From contig NC_091047.1 in the NCBI RefSeq assembly GCF_963966145.1, positions 28,272,001 to 28,336,000 of the forward strand: a stretch of DNA of 64,000 nucleotides, read 5' to 3'. The notes beneath the pieces are model-generated. The model had not been told where the DNA came from. It saw only the letters and a program-made list of their open reading frames with translations, and made no database searches. The position numbers were made by a program, and so were the translations under genes. Shown piece after piece: positions 1 to 11,736 of this stretch. The first letter of the stretch is position 1; every line of letters begins with the position of its first letter. The stretch comes from Tenebrio molitor (Eukaryota > Arthropoda > Insecta > Coleoptera > Tenebrionidae).

Positions 1-121
1 CCCCTTCGTGGTCTTGTGTGGTATCCCGCAGACGGGTCTTGGTTCCAACAGAACTCTTCCTCTTTTGCTAGGCAATCTGCTGTTTCATTGCCTTTTATGC
101 CCTGGTATCCCGGAATCTATT
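1..121 (-). pseudogene. LINE RNase H domain fragment
   Basis: Read on the minus strand from about 121 to 1, the translation runs IPGYQGIKGNETADCLAKE, the conserved core of the RNase H domain of jockey/CR1-like non-LTR retrotransposons (family recognition, from memory). The tryptophan codon expected before IPG reads TAG, so it is broken. It continues off the left edge. It is unrelated to the chitinase gene that follows on the other strand. Confidence 0.7.
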
Positions 122-583
122 AAATACTAATAAATAAACAATAAGAGACTTCTCTTTAGAATGTGTTGTAATATGTACTCAGTCCGTCACAAATAGTTTC
201 CTTCAAATGAAATATATAATTTAAGAAATTTCTGAAGAAAAATTAAAAACTTAAAGATAAAGATAAAGTGTTTAGGATAGATATATCAAATTATTTTTTC
301 AGATTAATCTGTTTCTAGAACAAATCAAATACATTTACTACTATAATAATCAATAGTTAGATACTATCATTATTTCCGTTGGTCTTAACTATCGGAAATA
401 CCTATTCTTTTCCGATAATCTGATTTCTTTGAAATTATTCAATACATCATTGCTTCCAAACAAACAAAGATAATTTCAATCATATCTGTATTTTGTTCCC
501 AGATTTAGCAACAATCGATGACAGAAACGATTTTGTTTTGACGCTATTTGATTATCTGTAGATAAATTCATTCATCTATTTCC
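122..583. other. Upstream region of Chi-1, no gene
   Basis: AT-rich sequence with no convincing ORF. It contains several GATA-type motifs (GATAAAGATAAAG near 255, TTATCT at 552-557, AGATAA at 560-565), the last just upstream of the Chi-1 TATA box. GATA factors commonly drive insect midgut genes, so a gut enhancer role is inferred. Confidence 0.4.
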
Positions 584-590
584 TATATAA
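584..590 (+). promoter_or_regulatory. TATA box of Chi-1
   Basis: TATATAA lies 56 bp before the Chi-1 ATG. A CAGT initiator-like tetranucleotide at 614-617 is at the expected distance of about 30 bp. An AGATAA motif sits 24 bp upstream of the TATA box. Confidence 0.6.
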
Positions 591-639
591 AGACCTACTT
601 TCATACGCTTAGCCAGTAGTCCTCTTCAACCAACCGAAA

Positions 640-2023
640 ATGTTGCTAAAAACTCTCCTCTTCTTCTCAGCCGTATTGGCCACCGTCCACCACACCAACG
701 CTGCGACAGGTACTCACTCTCACCTAATATCTCTAATATTTTCATCTACTGCTCGGTTTTACAGATAAAATCATCTGCTTCTTCGCCAGCTGGGCTGGTT
801 ACAGAAACGGTGACGGTTCCTTCAAGCCGACGAACATCGACCCCAGTCTATGCACCCATGTCAACTACGCCTTCTTGGGAGTAAATGCTGATGGTACTCT
901 GGCAATTCTCGACTCTTGGAACGAGGTCGATTTGGGTGGTTTGCAAAACGTCGAAGCTCTCAAATCACAAAATCCAGACTTGAAGGTTCTCGTCAGTATT
1001 GGAGGTTGGAACGCCGGAAACGCCATCCTTAATGGAGTGGCTGCTTCGTCGGTACTTCGAGCCAGCTTGATTCAGAGTTGCATTGCCTTCTTCAATCAGT
1101 GGGGTTACGATGGGATCGATATCGACTGGGAGTATCCCGTCAACAGCGACAAGGTATGACCAAAAAGAAAGAATACGTAGAATTAAGAAACTATTTTTTT
1201 TTTTTTTGAATTAGGCCAACTTCGTTAAACTCCTCCAAGAAATGCGAACCGCTTTCGACGCTAGCGGCTACCTGATCACCGTTACCACCTCCTCCACACC
1301 CCTCTCTTCCTACGACGTACCAGCAATCTCAGAGTAAACACAAATTCAAATGCTGCATTCAATTTTATTACATTTTGTCATACAGCACAGTGGATTTGAT
1401 CAACTTGATGACTTACGACTTCCACACAGCTGGTGAAACAGTTACCGGTTTGAACTCCCCGCTCTACGGCTCGTCAAGTGTCAACACTTCTGTTGTTGCC
1501 TGGTTGGACGCCGGAGTTGACGCTTCAAAACTCACCATCAGCGTACCGTTCTACGGACATTCTTACTCCCTTGCCTCCGAAAGCAACCACGAAGTTGGAG
1601 CACCAGCCACTACCGGAATCGGCGGTCCCTACACTCAAAGTCCTGGAGTCTTGGGCTACAATGAAGTACCTACTGATTTGAATGATGCGAAAGACGGAAA
1701 TTCTAATGATGGTACTGTTGCAGATTTGCGAATTCTACGATGACTGGACCAGAGTTTGGGTAGATGACGCCCAAGTACCATACAAATATGATGGTAGCAA
1801 CTGGGTCAGCTATGATGATGCTGAGTCCATTGGTTTGAAGGTGAAGTTTAAGAAATTATTTATCAACAAAGAAAAATATTTTTGTGTTTTGTAGACCAAG
1901 TTTGCTGTTGATAATGGATTGGCTGGTGTTGCTGTTTGGTCCATTGACACTGACGATTTTCTTTCCACCTGCGGTGTACACGATCCTCTACTTCAAGCCA
2001 TCAAAGACAACCTTTCGGCTTAG
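640..2023 (+). CDS. Chi-1: secreted GH18 chitinase (group IV-like)
   Basis: Predicted exons: 640-709, 765-1153, 1215-1333, 1386-1665, 1724-1840, 1895-2023; all introns GT-AG, frame closed, 367 aa. Residues 1 to about 21 form a signal peptide (MLLKTLLFFSAVLATVHH...). The rest is one GH18 barrel: SIGGW (region I), DGIDIDWEYP at 139-148 with catalytic Glu146, LMTYDFH (region III) and VWSIDTDD near the C-terminus. Both conserved cysteine pairs are present (IC..., LCTHVNYAF; ICEF, TCGV). GH18 enzymes cleave beta-1,4-GlcNAc polymers by substrate-assisted retaining catalysis; with no chitin-binding domain this resembles gut group IV chitinases. The intron that other array members have after exon 2 is missing, so exon 2 is a fusion. 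AATAAA follows at 2076-2081. The start is the only ATG giving a signal peptide. Confidence 0.93.
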
Positions 2024-2814
2024 ATAAGATGATTTCTTAAAAATCTTGTAACCACGTGTTTCATTAAATGTTTTAAATAAAATTTACGGTTTTTATTTAA
2101 ATTTTTAACTTATCTTCTACTACAATTAGTTTAGTGTCATTGACTTATTATAAAGGAAGGAATTATACAAATATATGTTTCTTACAAAAAAACAATAGTA
2201 TTTAAAAATAAACTTTTCAATCTGCAAAAAATTGATACGTGATAAGATTAACTATGGTATGACTAATGTCGTCTTTAAACTGTCAAAATAATCTAATCAG
2301 CAAACCAATAATTCGTCTAGAAATTAGTTTATTCAAATTAATTATGTATTTATTTTGTTGTCTTTTTTTTTATTATAATATGAATGTGAAACAAGAGTAG
2401 TTTTTCTCCACGACTATTAAAGAATGAATCGATTCTTGTTGGATATTCAGTGAAAGAATTCCACGCCCCGTATTAGAATATTCTGAAATCGACGGCTGTC
2501 GACAAATCACATCCCTCGTATTATTATTACATTCTATCACCGACAATTTTAATAGTCAAATATTAAAAAAGTCAAATTAAAATCATTTTTCGAAAATTAT
2601 TTTTTCTTGGTATAGTCGTGGAGAAACTATAGTCTTCAACTCTCGTATAATGGCTATTATTCACTCGCCTACGGCTCGTGTTGAAATTTTCATCCTCTTG
2701 AATAATAGCCACTATTATATGCTCATTGAAGAATTTCTCTAATTTTATCACTTATTTTAGATTTTTATTGTTTGTCGATTGAATAATAAAAATTTATATT
2801 TATATATTAACTTA
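2024..2814. other. Intergenic, AT-rich, one hairpin
   Basis: No gene seen after the Chi-1 polyadenylation signal. A hairpin at about 2648-2722 has arms ATGGCTATTATTCA / TGAATAATAGCCA, with ACTCGCCTACGGCTCG near its apex, a motif recurring in other hairpins of this window. TTTTCTCCACGACTA near 2402 has its inverse near 2613. Confidence 0.5.
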
Positions 2815-4023
2815 TACAGCGTGTCCCAGAGTTGCGAAAAAGCTCCATAACTTGTTTGTTATTAAAGATATCAATTTTTACTATTTTCACTAAAATAATT
2901 AAATGTTTAATTGTTAAGCACTGTTTTGTTGGTTGATTCATCTTTATGGAGTGACCATATTGTGTGATTATCTTTTGTTAGGCCTACTAGATTTTTGTAT
3001 TGTCTTTTTAACGGAAAAATTGTACCAAATTTAGCGATTTTAGGATAGCACCCTAGATTTTCAGATTCGACTATACAAACCTTATATTGTTCAAAAGCTT
3101 GTCAAAAAAGCTTTCGACCAGTGCAATAATAAATACGGGGTGCCATTTGAAAAAAATGAGTTTTTGACATTTCTATTTCGTTATGTTTAAAAAATAGGCA
3201 ATAGGCATATGCGACTGAGCAGGTTGTTAAGTAAACACTCAGCAGATGCGGCAAATATTCAGAAATCAAACAGCGTCAATCATTTTAATTTATGTGCAAC
3301 GATTTGGAAGGTACGAATTTTCGAAGGGACCCCTGCAATTCGAAATTCTGGTAAAAAAAAGCGCCACTGATCAAAAACGATGGCAAATACGTAAGTAAAA
3401 ACGACCTGTATAAATTTGATTCATAATTTAGCATAGAATTCAAAAATAAAATCAAACTGGGTAAAGTCGGTTTTTGATATTGTTGCAAATAAGTCGTAAA
3501 ACTGGGTTGTCATAAATCAATAATAATCACCGCTTAACACACGCATATGCAAATTTCTTTTGTCGGGAAGATACTGCGCTCGGCTTACGTTAACCAACTG
3601 GCCATCCTCGTTCTGAAAGCTGTGTGCGGGCGTAAAAGTGAGAAAACATGATGTTTGTAACATGCTAGGTAAGGGATATTACTTTAGAGCAGGAAATCCA
3701 AAAAGTTCATCTTCTTAGAAATATTAATTCTTCTGCTAATAATTAATTATTCATGAAATGTTTTGGACGCACTGGAATCTGTCAGCGCTTCGGTCGTTTT
3801 ATGGCTTAGCTGCATCGGCCTCACAAACAGAGTTTTTTTTTTAGGTTCCGTTTAAAAAAACATAACTTTAGTGTTTTTATAATATCGAGACACCCTGTAT
3901 ATATACCGCAATATTTTCCGAATGTGCAGTAGAAGCGTAGATATCATCTAGAAAAAAGTAAAAGTTGATATCTTTAATAACAAACAAGTTATGGAGCTTT
4001 TTCGCAACTCTGGGACACCTGTA
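2815..4023. mobile_element. DNA transposon with ~65-bp TIRs, non-autonomous
   Basis: The left end (from TACAGCGTGTCCCAGAGTTG) is matched inverted by the right end at about 3960-4023 over some 65 bp, with a one-base indel near the tip. TA borders suggest Tc1/mariner-type integration. No transposase ORF is visible in the 1.2 kb. The terminal GTGTCCCAGA resembles the element at 44279-45451, so they may share a superfamily. Confidence 0.75.
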
Positions 4024-5500
4024 TGTACTCTTAATTCTCCACAATTTACTTATCTTATTTACTATTTAGCAATTAACCAACCTCTCCTCATGAACTAAAA
4101 TATTAAACTTAAATAAAAAATAAACACATTTTCCAAAATATTTTATTATTTCGACACGTCTATTTCAGAATACAGGTCCAGTTATCAACGACAAGTACAT
4201 CCTCAAGTGTGTCACAAAAATAAAACTGTCGACAAAGTTTCCAAAATTATTTTCTTACTCATTAACCTCTTTTGAAATTTCAAGTATTTGTTTGTCAGTA
4301 AAATCAACCGATACTTAGGTTTTAACTACTTAATGCATTTTATTTGTTTCAGATAGGCCGAACCCTTTGTAAAAGTATCAGATAAAGAATCTTTGTAGTA
4401 AATATAATAAGTAGATATACACAGTGTTTAAAGAATTGATACTATTCTTATTAGCCCTGTTGTTTTAGCTGCAGAACAGTTTGCCCAAATTTGTACCAAC
4501 TGTATAGATACGAGTACCTCCCAAAATATCCAAGCAAATAATTTTATTTATGCACGATTATATTATAATTTGACAGTTATGCACAAATTTTCTTGACATA
4601 AACGTCTCTTTATGGCTCACGGATCACTTTATGCCCGTGGGCCATAAAGATATGTCAAATAAAAGTCAAAAACATTTTTGGTGAAATTAGGAAAAAAGTT
4701 GCCACTTAACTTAAATTACCTAATCCCGAATGGGGATTACTCGATACTGGACACTCATTTCTGCCGCTTTCTCATCCTCGTTTATCATTTCGTTAATGAA
4801 TTTATAACCGAAAATTGCAATTGGCATAATGGCTACGGGTGTTTTCACTGTTTCCAAGGTTACGCGCAAAACTAAAAATTTGACGGGAGCACGCGATGCA
4901 AACATCCCGTGGTGTGAGCAGACGTTTATTTATTAATTTTTGTTAAATGTTAGGGTGTTAGGTCTTAATCGTGCATAAAATAGTGTATGTACTGCGGGCG
5001 TGAACTGGCTTTTATGGCCTTCAGCGTGTTTTTAGCCCTCGTTATCACTCGGGCTCAAAATCACACCTCAGGCCATAAAAGCCCTCTTACGCTCTTAATA
5101 CATAAATAACTATTGTTCCCTACTTGTAAACATCAGTTTATCAAGTATTCGCCTTAAAAATGTCTCTTAACTGGCTAGCATGTAAAATGATACTAGCAAG
5201 CATGTAAAATTTTACACGCGTGCTCATATGAGTGATGTGCGTTTCCAAAGCAATACGTGTAAAGCTCATACGATTTTTTTTCAAATACTGGAATTTTTAA
5301 TAGTTTGTATAACTATTTACAAGTGAGGAACAAATAAAATATTCAACACTACACGCATGGTAACGGGTTTTACTGGCTTCAGAAGGTGACTGGCTCGCCT
5401 TCGGCTCTCCAGTCATATCCTTTTGAAAATTGTCTTTTTTTATAAAAGTGATAGAGCATATTATAGCATGTTTATGCATATTTTTTGCATATTTGTGCAT
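4024..5500. other. Intergenic with several short hairpins
   Basis: No gene recognised. Palindromes include one near 4605-4655 (TCTTTATGGCTCAC / CGTGGGCCATAAAGA), one at about 5010-5085 (GGCTTTTATGGCC / GGCCATAAAAGCC with apex CCCTCGTTATCACTCGGG) and one at 5388-5416 (GACTGGCTCGCC / GGCTCTCCAGTC). They look like small hairpin-type repeats. Confidence 0.45.
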
Positions 5501-5507
5501 TTTTAGC

Positions 5508-5941
5508 TAAAAAGCGTGTTTCTGAAATACGTGTGTTAATTTTAACCAGTGGAAGAAGGCGCCAAATCATGGAACTTTTCTCTATAACATTTTTACGAAA
5601 AAGCAATACAAATTGATTTAAAATTTGGAATAAACTAACCATCAAAGTGTATACCCGCCTATGGGTAAGGGCGAAAATTTTCTGTTGTGATAGAAACAGA
5701 GCTTTGTTAAAAAGTTCCATTGTTATAGAAAAAAATAAGTAATCAGAATTTAGATTCTCATGGTTACAAAAAATAGAAATTAGTTAATCACACAAAACGA
5801 CTCGTTTGGTAAAAATTGTGGGGCAAAAAAATTTGGAATACTTTTACGAATTTTACAAAATGTTATAGAGAAAAATTTCATAAATTCGCGAGTTCTTTCA
5901 CTGCTTAAAATTAACACACGTATTTCAGAAACACCCTGTAT
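5508..5941. repeat. MITE with ~35-bp terminal inverted repeats
   Basis: GTGTTTCTGAAATACGTGTG near 5514 is matched inverted by CACACGTATTTCAGAAACAC near 5920. No coding capacity. A partial end of the same family recurs near 55795-55835, just after Chi-7. Confidence 0.7.
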
Positions 5942-5990
5942 AGGCACATATTTTCTTCATTTTTTAGTGCATATAATCCGAGCTTTAGTT

Positions 5991-6137
5991 ATTATAATAT
6001 TCATTACCTACTAATCGGCTGTGATTTACGGTAGGTATACGTATGGATTTGCCGCCTCTTCTGCATTTCTAAATTTGACATTTGACAGCTCACTCTTGTC
6101 ATTTTGAATTATTTATTGTTAATCATTTTTCAAAGTG
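5991..6137. repeat. Dispersed ~147-bp repeat
   Basis: Nearly the same sequence occurs at 22573-22722, and its last ~65 bp again at 19395-19460. Shared landmarks are TGATTTACGGTAGGTATACG and GACATTTGACAGCTCA. Origin unknown. Confidence 0.7.
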
Positions 6138-6176
6138 TTAATTAAGATTTTCTGAGTAACTTAGAGCAACAACAAA

Positions 6177-6300
6177 AATGTTTGGGCCTTTTTTGGCACT
6201 CGTGGGTCTTTAAAACGCTCGTTTCACTCGCGTTTTAAAATGGCCCACTCCTGCCGAAAAAACCCAATTTACACACGAACTCATTAAATAAACTACTTAC
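6177..6300. repeat. Hairpin part of dispersed repeat P1
   Basis: GGGCCTTTTTTGGCACTCGTG and its degenerate inverse flank an inner palindrome around GCTCGTTTCACTCGCG. The same unit is at 20940-21060 and in related form at 8872-8940, 27245-27310 and 27490-27600. Confidence 0.6.
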
Positions 6301-6373
6301 TATTTAATTTTCATTTAAATACGCGCCAAATATGCTGCAGCCCATCGACATTCGATTCCACTGTCATGGCTAA

Positions 6374-6772
6374 AAAGAGGGCTCAAATTTAATATTTTTA
6401 AAAAGAGTATTTTTTGTGAATTCAATGATGTAACACACACCCACATCGCTACCATTTTGAAAATCTTTTGTAGCGTAAAATGTATGTATTTTGCGTTTAA
6501 ACTTTTTATTTTTTCTTTATTAAAATGTATTCTGTTTCGGTTAAATGTCTACTTTTTACACTTATTATTACCTTTCATATATTTTTTGATCAAAATACAG
6601 ATGGCAAAGAACTAACGATAAATAAAGACAACATTTCCAAAGTTAGATTTTTTCAAATTTTATTAATTCGATAATTTTTTATAAGGTTTAGATTAAAATA
6701 AGATATGCATGTGTTACATCGCTGAATTGACAAAACAATACTCTTTTTAAAGATATTAAATTTGACCCCAGT
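6374..6772. repeat. MITE, ~400 bp, ~55-bp inverted ends
   Basis: Left arm AATATTTTTAAAAAGAGTAT followed by TGATGTAACA is matched inverted by TGTTACATCG ... ATACTCTTTTTAAAGATATT at 6713-6765. Non-coding. Confidence 0.7.
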
Positions 6773-7384
6773 GCTATTTAAAAAAAGTTATGTTAGCCTT
6801 GTACCTTCAAAATAAATGATTTTTTATTATACCTGAATCATAATCCCTGTTTTGACACTAAAATGCGTGCGAAAAAGGGCCATTAAAACACTAAAGCTTT
6901 AAGGGTTGCTTAGGTAACAACAAATTCACCTACATTTTGAACAATGATAAATAGACATTTATAGAAAATTTATAATAGCAACAAAACATCAACAATTGAC
7001 CATTTCTATATCAACGATTAATGACACAGATTTGTTCAGATAAGGTATTTCAATTTACTTTTTTTGTTATAATTTTGAGATTGCAGTGCAGGTATAATAA
7101 AAAATAGCGTATGATACACGTTTATAAGGGCCTTTAAAGCACTTGCGACGTTAAAAGGACTCCGCTACGCGTCGTGCTCTTAAACTCGTCGCGCGTGCTT
7201 TAAAGGCTTCCTTATAAACTTGTGTCATAATATACTATTAGAAAATTCAAAAAAATGTCCAATGATAGAATTTCAACACTTCTAACTGTGTACCGAATTT
7301 CAATGAGCTCTGCTAAACCGTTCTGAAAATATATAGCTGTATCCATACTTTTTAGCAACCTGTATGTAGTTCTCATACCATAAA
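6773..7384. other. Intergenic with hairpin 7116-7222
   Basis: No gene seen. Outer arms TTTATAAGGGCCTTTAAAGC / GCTTTAAAGGCTTCCTTATA enclose an inner palindrome around GGACTCCGCTACGCGTCGTG. It is one of the small hairpin loci of this window. Confidence 0.45.
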
Positions 7385-7667
7385 TTTTTTTAACATTTTA
7401 ATTAAGAGAAAACTATTTATTTTGGTTCAAATAAAATCTTAATTAGCATTTGTTTTTTCTTGAATAACAAAACACTCAGTAGATGTTTTCAAACCTATTT
7501 AAGTTGATTAAAACAATAATAATCATTTGTTTCCAAGAACTTACTGAAGAGGTAAACACTCGATTCTAATTGCAGCGGTATAGAAGTAAATAACAAAAAC
7601 TTTACACAGAATGGACATTTAATCCACTTGATTGACATTATCGTTCAGATAATTATCACTGTTTTAC

Positions 7668-7673
7668 TATAAA
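7668..7673 (+). promoter_or_regulatory. TATA box of Chi-2 with adjacent GATA palindrome
   Basis: TATAAA lies 66 bp before the ATG. AGATAATTATC at 7647-7657, a back-to-back GATA-type site, lies 21 bp upstream. Copy 2 has the same layout at 25703-25729. Confidence 0.6.
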
Positions 7674-7733
7674 CTTATCTCCAATTTGGCAAATCTTTAC
7701 TTTCGCCTGCACCACATCCGCAAACCTTGCAAG

Positions 7734-9439
7734 ATGTTTCCAAAGTACTTGATTTTGCTCTTGGGGTTGTGCTTCCTGGTCCACTATTGTCACGCTGCCA
7801 CAGGTATATTCCAACTCAATTGTACTAATGATTATCCAAACAAAAAAGTTTTTAGACAAAGTAATTTGCTACTATGCCAACTGGGCGATTTACCGACCGG
7901 ACAAAGGAGTTTTTCATGCTGAAGACATCGACGCAAGCATCTGCACTCACATTAACTACGCCTTCTTGGGAGTCTTCCCGAATGGAAGCCTGCAAATCAT
8001 AGACGAATGGGGTGACATCGAGAAAGGTAAGGAGTCACAGTAAATATTTTAAGAGTGTTGTAAATGAAAATTTTTAGGAAACTTCGCAGGAGTCGAGGCT
8101 CTGAAAGAGATCAATCCAGATTTGAAAACCATAATCAGCATCGGGGGTTGGAACGCTGGAAACGCTATCTTGTCCCCGATTGCTGCATCTGCAGAGCTTA
8201 GAGCAAATCTGATCGCTAGTTGTTTCGAATTTTTCGATCAATATGGGTTCAATGGGTTGGACATCGACTGGGAGTATCCAGAAGCTAAAGATAAGGTAAA
8301 ATTTCTTAAGAAATCTTTCATCTTTGTTTTATAAAAACATTCATAAACCACGAGACATTTTAAATTGTTTTACTCACTTTCAGGAAAATTTCGTAACTCT
8401 TCTGAAAGAACTGAAAACAGCTTTCCAACCCGGTGGCTACATTCTCACAATCGCAGTTTCCGCCATTCCCATCGATGACGCTTATGACATTCCCGGAATG
8501 TCTGAAAATGTCGACGTTATCAATCTAATGACCTACGACTTCCACATCCCCGGAGGCGGCATCGCTGCCGAGAACTCTCCACTCTACTGGGGCGACTCTG
8601 ACAGTGCATGGCAAAAAGAATACGAGAATGTCAACTCGACTGTTGTCAACTGGCTTAATGAAGGTGCCGATCCCGCAAAACTTACCATTGGTTTGGCCTT
8701 CTACGGACACACTTTCCAGCTAGCCGATCCTAATGAGCACGATCTTGGGGCTCCTGTCGTGGATGCTGGAATGTCGGGGCCTTATACCAAAGGGTACGGC
8801 ATTATGGGGTACAATGAGGTGATAAAATAATAATAGTTTATTTAATGAGTTCCTGTGTAAATTAGGTTTTTTTGATACGAGTGGGCCATTTCGTTTTAAA
8901 AGCCCACGAGTGCCAAAAAGGCCCAATTTACACACGAACAAGTTGAATACAACGTTTTTTTGTTCGACAGCCCCTTAAAGGCTCCAAATCGCTTAAAATC
9001 TGTAATATTAGCTTGAAGTTTCGTTTTGACAAGTTGTGACATTTATCAAAATCCGTTCACACAGGAGAAAATTCTCAAATTCTGACAGTGTCGAACAAAA
9101 AAGAAATTAATTAGATTGTTGTCACGATATTGGGCGCTTGCAGGTTTGTGAGTTGACGAGTGACTGGGAGAGGAAGTTTGATGATCAGCAAAAGGTTCCA
9201 TACAAGTACAAGGGGGACCAGTGGATCGGTTATGACGACGACGAATCAATTGCACTGAAAGTAAATCATTTGTTATTTTTTAAGTTTTTTTGACATTCTT
9301 TTTTTTGTAATTGTAGGTTCAATTTGCAAAAGATCATAATTTGGCTGGAGTGATGGTCTGGACTGTTGACATGGATGATTTTCTTGGATACTGTGGGACC
9401 AAAAACCAATTACTTAATGCGATAAAAGATAATCTGTAA
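7734..9439 (+). CDS. Chi-2: secreted GH18 chitinase, paralog of Chi-3
   Basis: Exons: 7734-7803, 7856-8026, 8078-8295, 8384-8818, 9144-9260, 9317-9439; 377 aa, all GT-AG. The signal peptide is MFPKYLILLLGLCFLVHY..., the mature chain starts near ATDK. The GH18 domain has SIGGWNAG, NGLDIDWEYP at 139-148 (catalytic Glu146), LMTYDFH and VWTVDMDD. The first Asp of the DxxDxDxE motif is Asn139 here and in Chi-3, unlike the rest of the array; the catalytic Glu and its neighbour Asp144 are kept. The conserved cysteines are intact, including Cys300 and Cys363. The intron splitting exons 4 and 5 elsewhere is absent, making a 435-nt exon. Intron 4 (8819-9143) contains a P1 repeat. AATAAA at 9485-9490. 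Role inferred: extracellular chitin digestion. Confidence 0.93.
8872..9113. repeat. P1 repeat inside Chi-2 intron
   Basis: From TACGAGTGGGCCA to GACAGTGTCGAACAAAA. TTTTTTGTTCGAC and GTCGAACAAAA form the ends of its second module. Related copies: 20763-21060, 27245-27475, 27476-27755, 63199-63395. It lies between two coding exons and does not affect the splice sites. Confidence 0.65.
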
Positions 9440-9674
9440 AAGCAAAGAATAACTACTTTTCTTTGTTAACAATTTATTGATTGAAATAAACGAATACTTA
9501 TTAGAAAAATGTGAAAGATATTTTTCCATGGATGATCCTTTAATTCTACAAGTTGTTGCATTTTATTAATTTCAACATATCTATTTATTATTTCGATAAC
9601 CCCAGTAAGATCCAGAAAAAAAAATATTGGTATGACAGACACAGATAAAAATTTCGGTAGACAGAAGAGTCCTA

Positions 9675-11626
9675 TAGTCCATGTAACACCCCAAGTCAGT
9701 AAACTATCTTTTTCTAACTTAAAGACTTTGGATGAAACAGAAAAGAACTAGAAAATACGTATATCGGTGCTAGATCCAAATAATTCGGTAATCATGACAA
9801 TTTTTGAAAATTTAAAATCAACTGTCAAATTCAGACATTTTGTTGAAAGTGGTAATAATAAATCGTTAAAATGGTGAAAAGGTTTAACGACCAATCAAAA
9901 AAGTTAATTTTGCAGGTGTACGAGTATTTCCGCAAGCAATCCATCGAAAAAACAGACCAGAAGGTAACTGAAGAAATGATTGTATCGCAGACTGCTGAAG
10001 TTTTAAAGATCTCAACAAGATCCCTTTACCGCTTAAAGAAGCCGACAAAATCTGATAGCGAATTCAGAGCTTCAATGTCGAAGAAAATTAAAGAACTAAA
10101 GACCAAAATAAACCCAATAATGCAAAGTTCGATACGAGAAATTGTTTATAAAATGTGTGCTGAAAAAAAACACCTTACAATGAAATCATTGCATTCAAGA
10201 TTTATGGAAGAAAATCCTGACTTTAAGTGTTGCGTCAAATCAATACATACATGGGTTCGTCAAATTGGATTCAAGTTTGGAAAAAACGACAATCGAAAGT
10301 TTCTCATGGAGAGACCCTGTATTCAAATAAAAAGAAGACATTTTCTGAGACAATATTTACGTCATAAGAGAATGCAATTATACCAGCCCGTGGTACTTGA
10401 CGAAACTTGGGTATTTAGTAAAGGCGGAAATAGAAAATCTTGGCAAGATGGTAGTATGGCTACGACGTCGAAAAAGACTGGAGATGGATGCAGATATATT
10501 GTGTTACATGCAGGAAAAGAAGATGGTTTTGTTGAAAATGCGGGGCTCATTTTTAAAAGTACGACAAGAAGCGGAGATTACCACGACAACATGAACCGGA
10601 AAAACTTTGAGAATTGGTTTAAAACAGAATTGATACCCAATTTAGAAGAACCATCACTTATCATAATGGATAACGCAAGTTATCATAGCGGATTGCAGGT
10701 TTGATTTCTGCTAGGTACCATTTAGTGTAAAAAATACAATATTTGTAATTCCAGGAAGAAAATCCTATAAAAAGCTGGACAAAAAAGAAGATGAAAGAAT
10801 GGCTACAGAAGAAAAACGTTACATTTTCAGTCAACGATATGAAAGATCAAATTTGGAAAATCGTTTCGTGTAATTTACCAGAAAAAGTATACCATTTAGA
10901 CCAATATGCTGAAGAACACGGACATTCTGTCTTAAGATTGCCTCCATATCATTGCCACTTCAACGCAATCGAAATGGTTTGGTCTGAATGCAAAAGATTT
11001 TATGGCGAAGAAATAATCAAAACAAGATCAACTGTAGACGATGTGTTGAAGATTTGGAATATGGCAATCAAAAAAGTAAGTGCCGAACATTGGAAAAATT
11101 ATGTAGCACATACTGAGAAAGTAATTAATGCTGCATGGGAAACTGAGAAAAAAATTGACGTCATAGATGTTGAGCCCATGATTATAAATACTAATGGTGA
11201 TTCAGATTCAGACAGTTCGGATTTCGATTCAGATAATTGTGAAGACGAAAATATGTGAATTTCCTCATAATTTTATTTCCTTTTCTACTTTATAATAAAT
11301 GATTTAGTTTCATGATTTATTTAAAGGATAATTCTAAACCCATTTAGGTAGGTAATAGGTATTATGTATACTTGTGTAATAAAATGGTTTTCAAAATGTT
11401 GTTATTTTATTTCATACTTAATATTTCGTATAGTATGAAAGGTTTTGCCACCGTTTGGCGTAGGCATTATTATTGTTAGAACGTCACATTTCTCTCAGCG
11501 TAATGCCAAAAGTATCATAGCAACAAACAAAAAAATTTTATTCGTAACATGTTAGAATAAACGTGCATTTTGTAACTAAAATGTGTGCTATATATATTTT
11601 ACTGACTTGGGGTGATACATAGACTA
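9675..11626 (+). mobile_element. 1952-bp Tc1/mariner-superfamily transposon, TA target
   Basis: The left end starts TAGTCCATGTAACACCCCAA (9675-9707) and the right end (11594-11626) is its inverse with 3 mismatches in 33. TA dinucleotides at 9673-9674 and 11627-11628 are the target duplication. The duplicated locus at 28268-28272 reads AGAGTCCTACAAAG, exactly the empty site. The element carries one transposase gene. Confidence 0.92.
9871..11258 (+). CDS. DDE transposase (Tc1/mariner superfamily), spliced
   Basis: Exons 9871-10698 and 10755-11258, GT-AG intron of 56 bp, giving 443 aa without internal stops. The N-terminal ~110 residues are helix-rich and basic, with the look of a DNA-binding helix-turn-helix region. 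Catalytic triad candidates are Asp in LDETW, Asp in IIMDNASYH and Glu in HFNAIEMVW. About 81 residues separate the second Asp and Glu, far from the usual 34; this resembles the spacing of a DD82E-type group as I remember it (unverified). The acidic serine-rich tail (DSDSDSSDFDSD) is also notable. Being intact, with well-matched ends and an exact TA duplication, the copy may be recently active. The splice model is inferred from frame restoration. Confidence 0.85.
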
Positions 11627-11736
11627 TACAAAGTTTTGAAAAAAAAATTAATTTAAGCAGGGGGATCCGCTATCGAGTGTGTTATTTAATAAATATAGTT
11701 TCCACGACCTCCTTGATTAATACGAGACTCCGTCTC

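Larger units (their letters stand above)
7385..9674. repeat. Segmental duplication block, copy 1 (left part)
   Basis: Sequence from about 7385 through Chi-2 to 9674 is repeated at 25443-28268 with few differences, including the upstream flank, exons, introns and 3' flank. The block continues after the transposon at 9675-11626 to about 11699. Confidence 0.85.
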
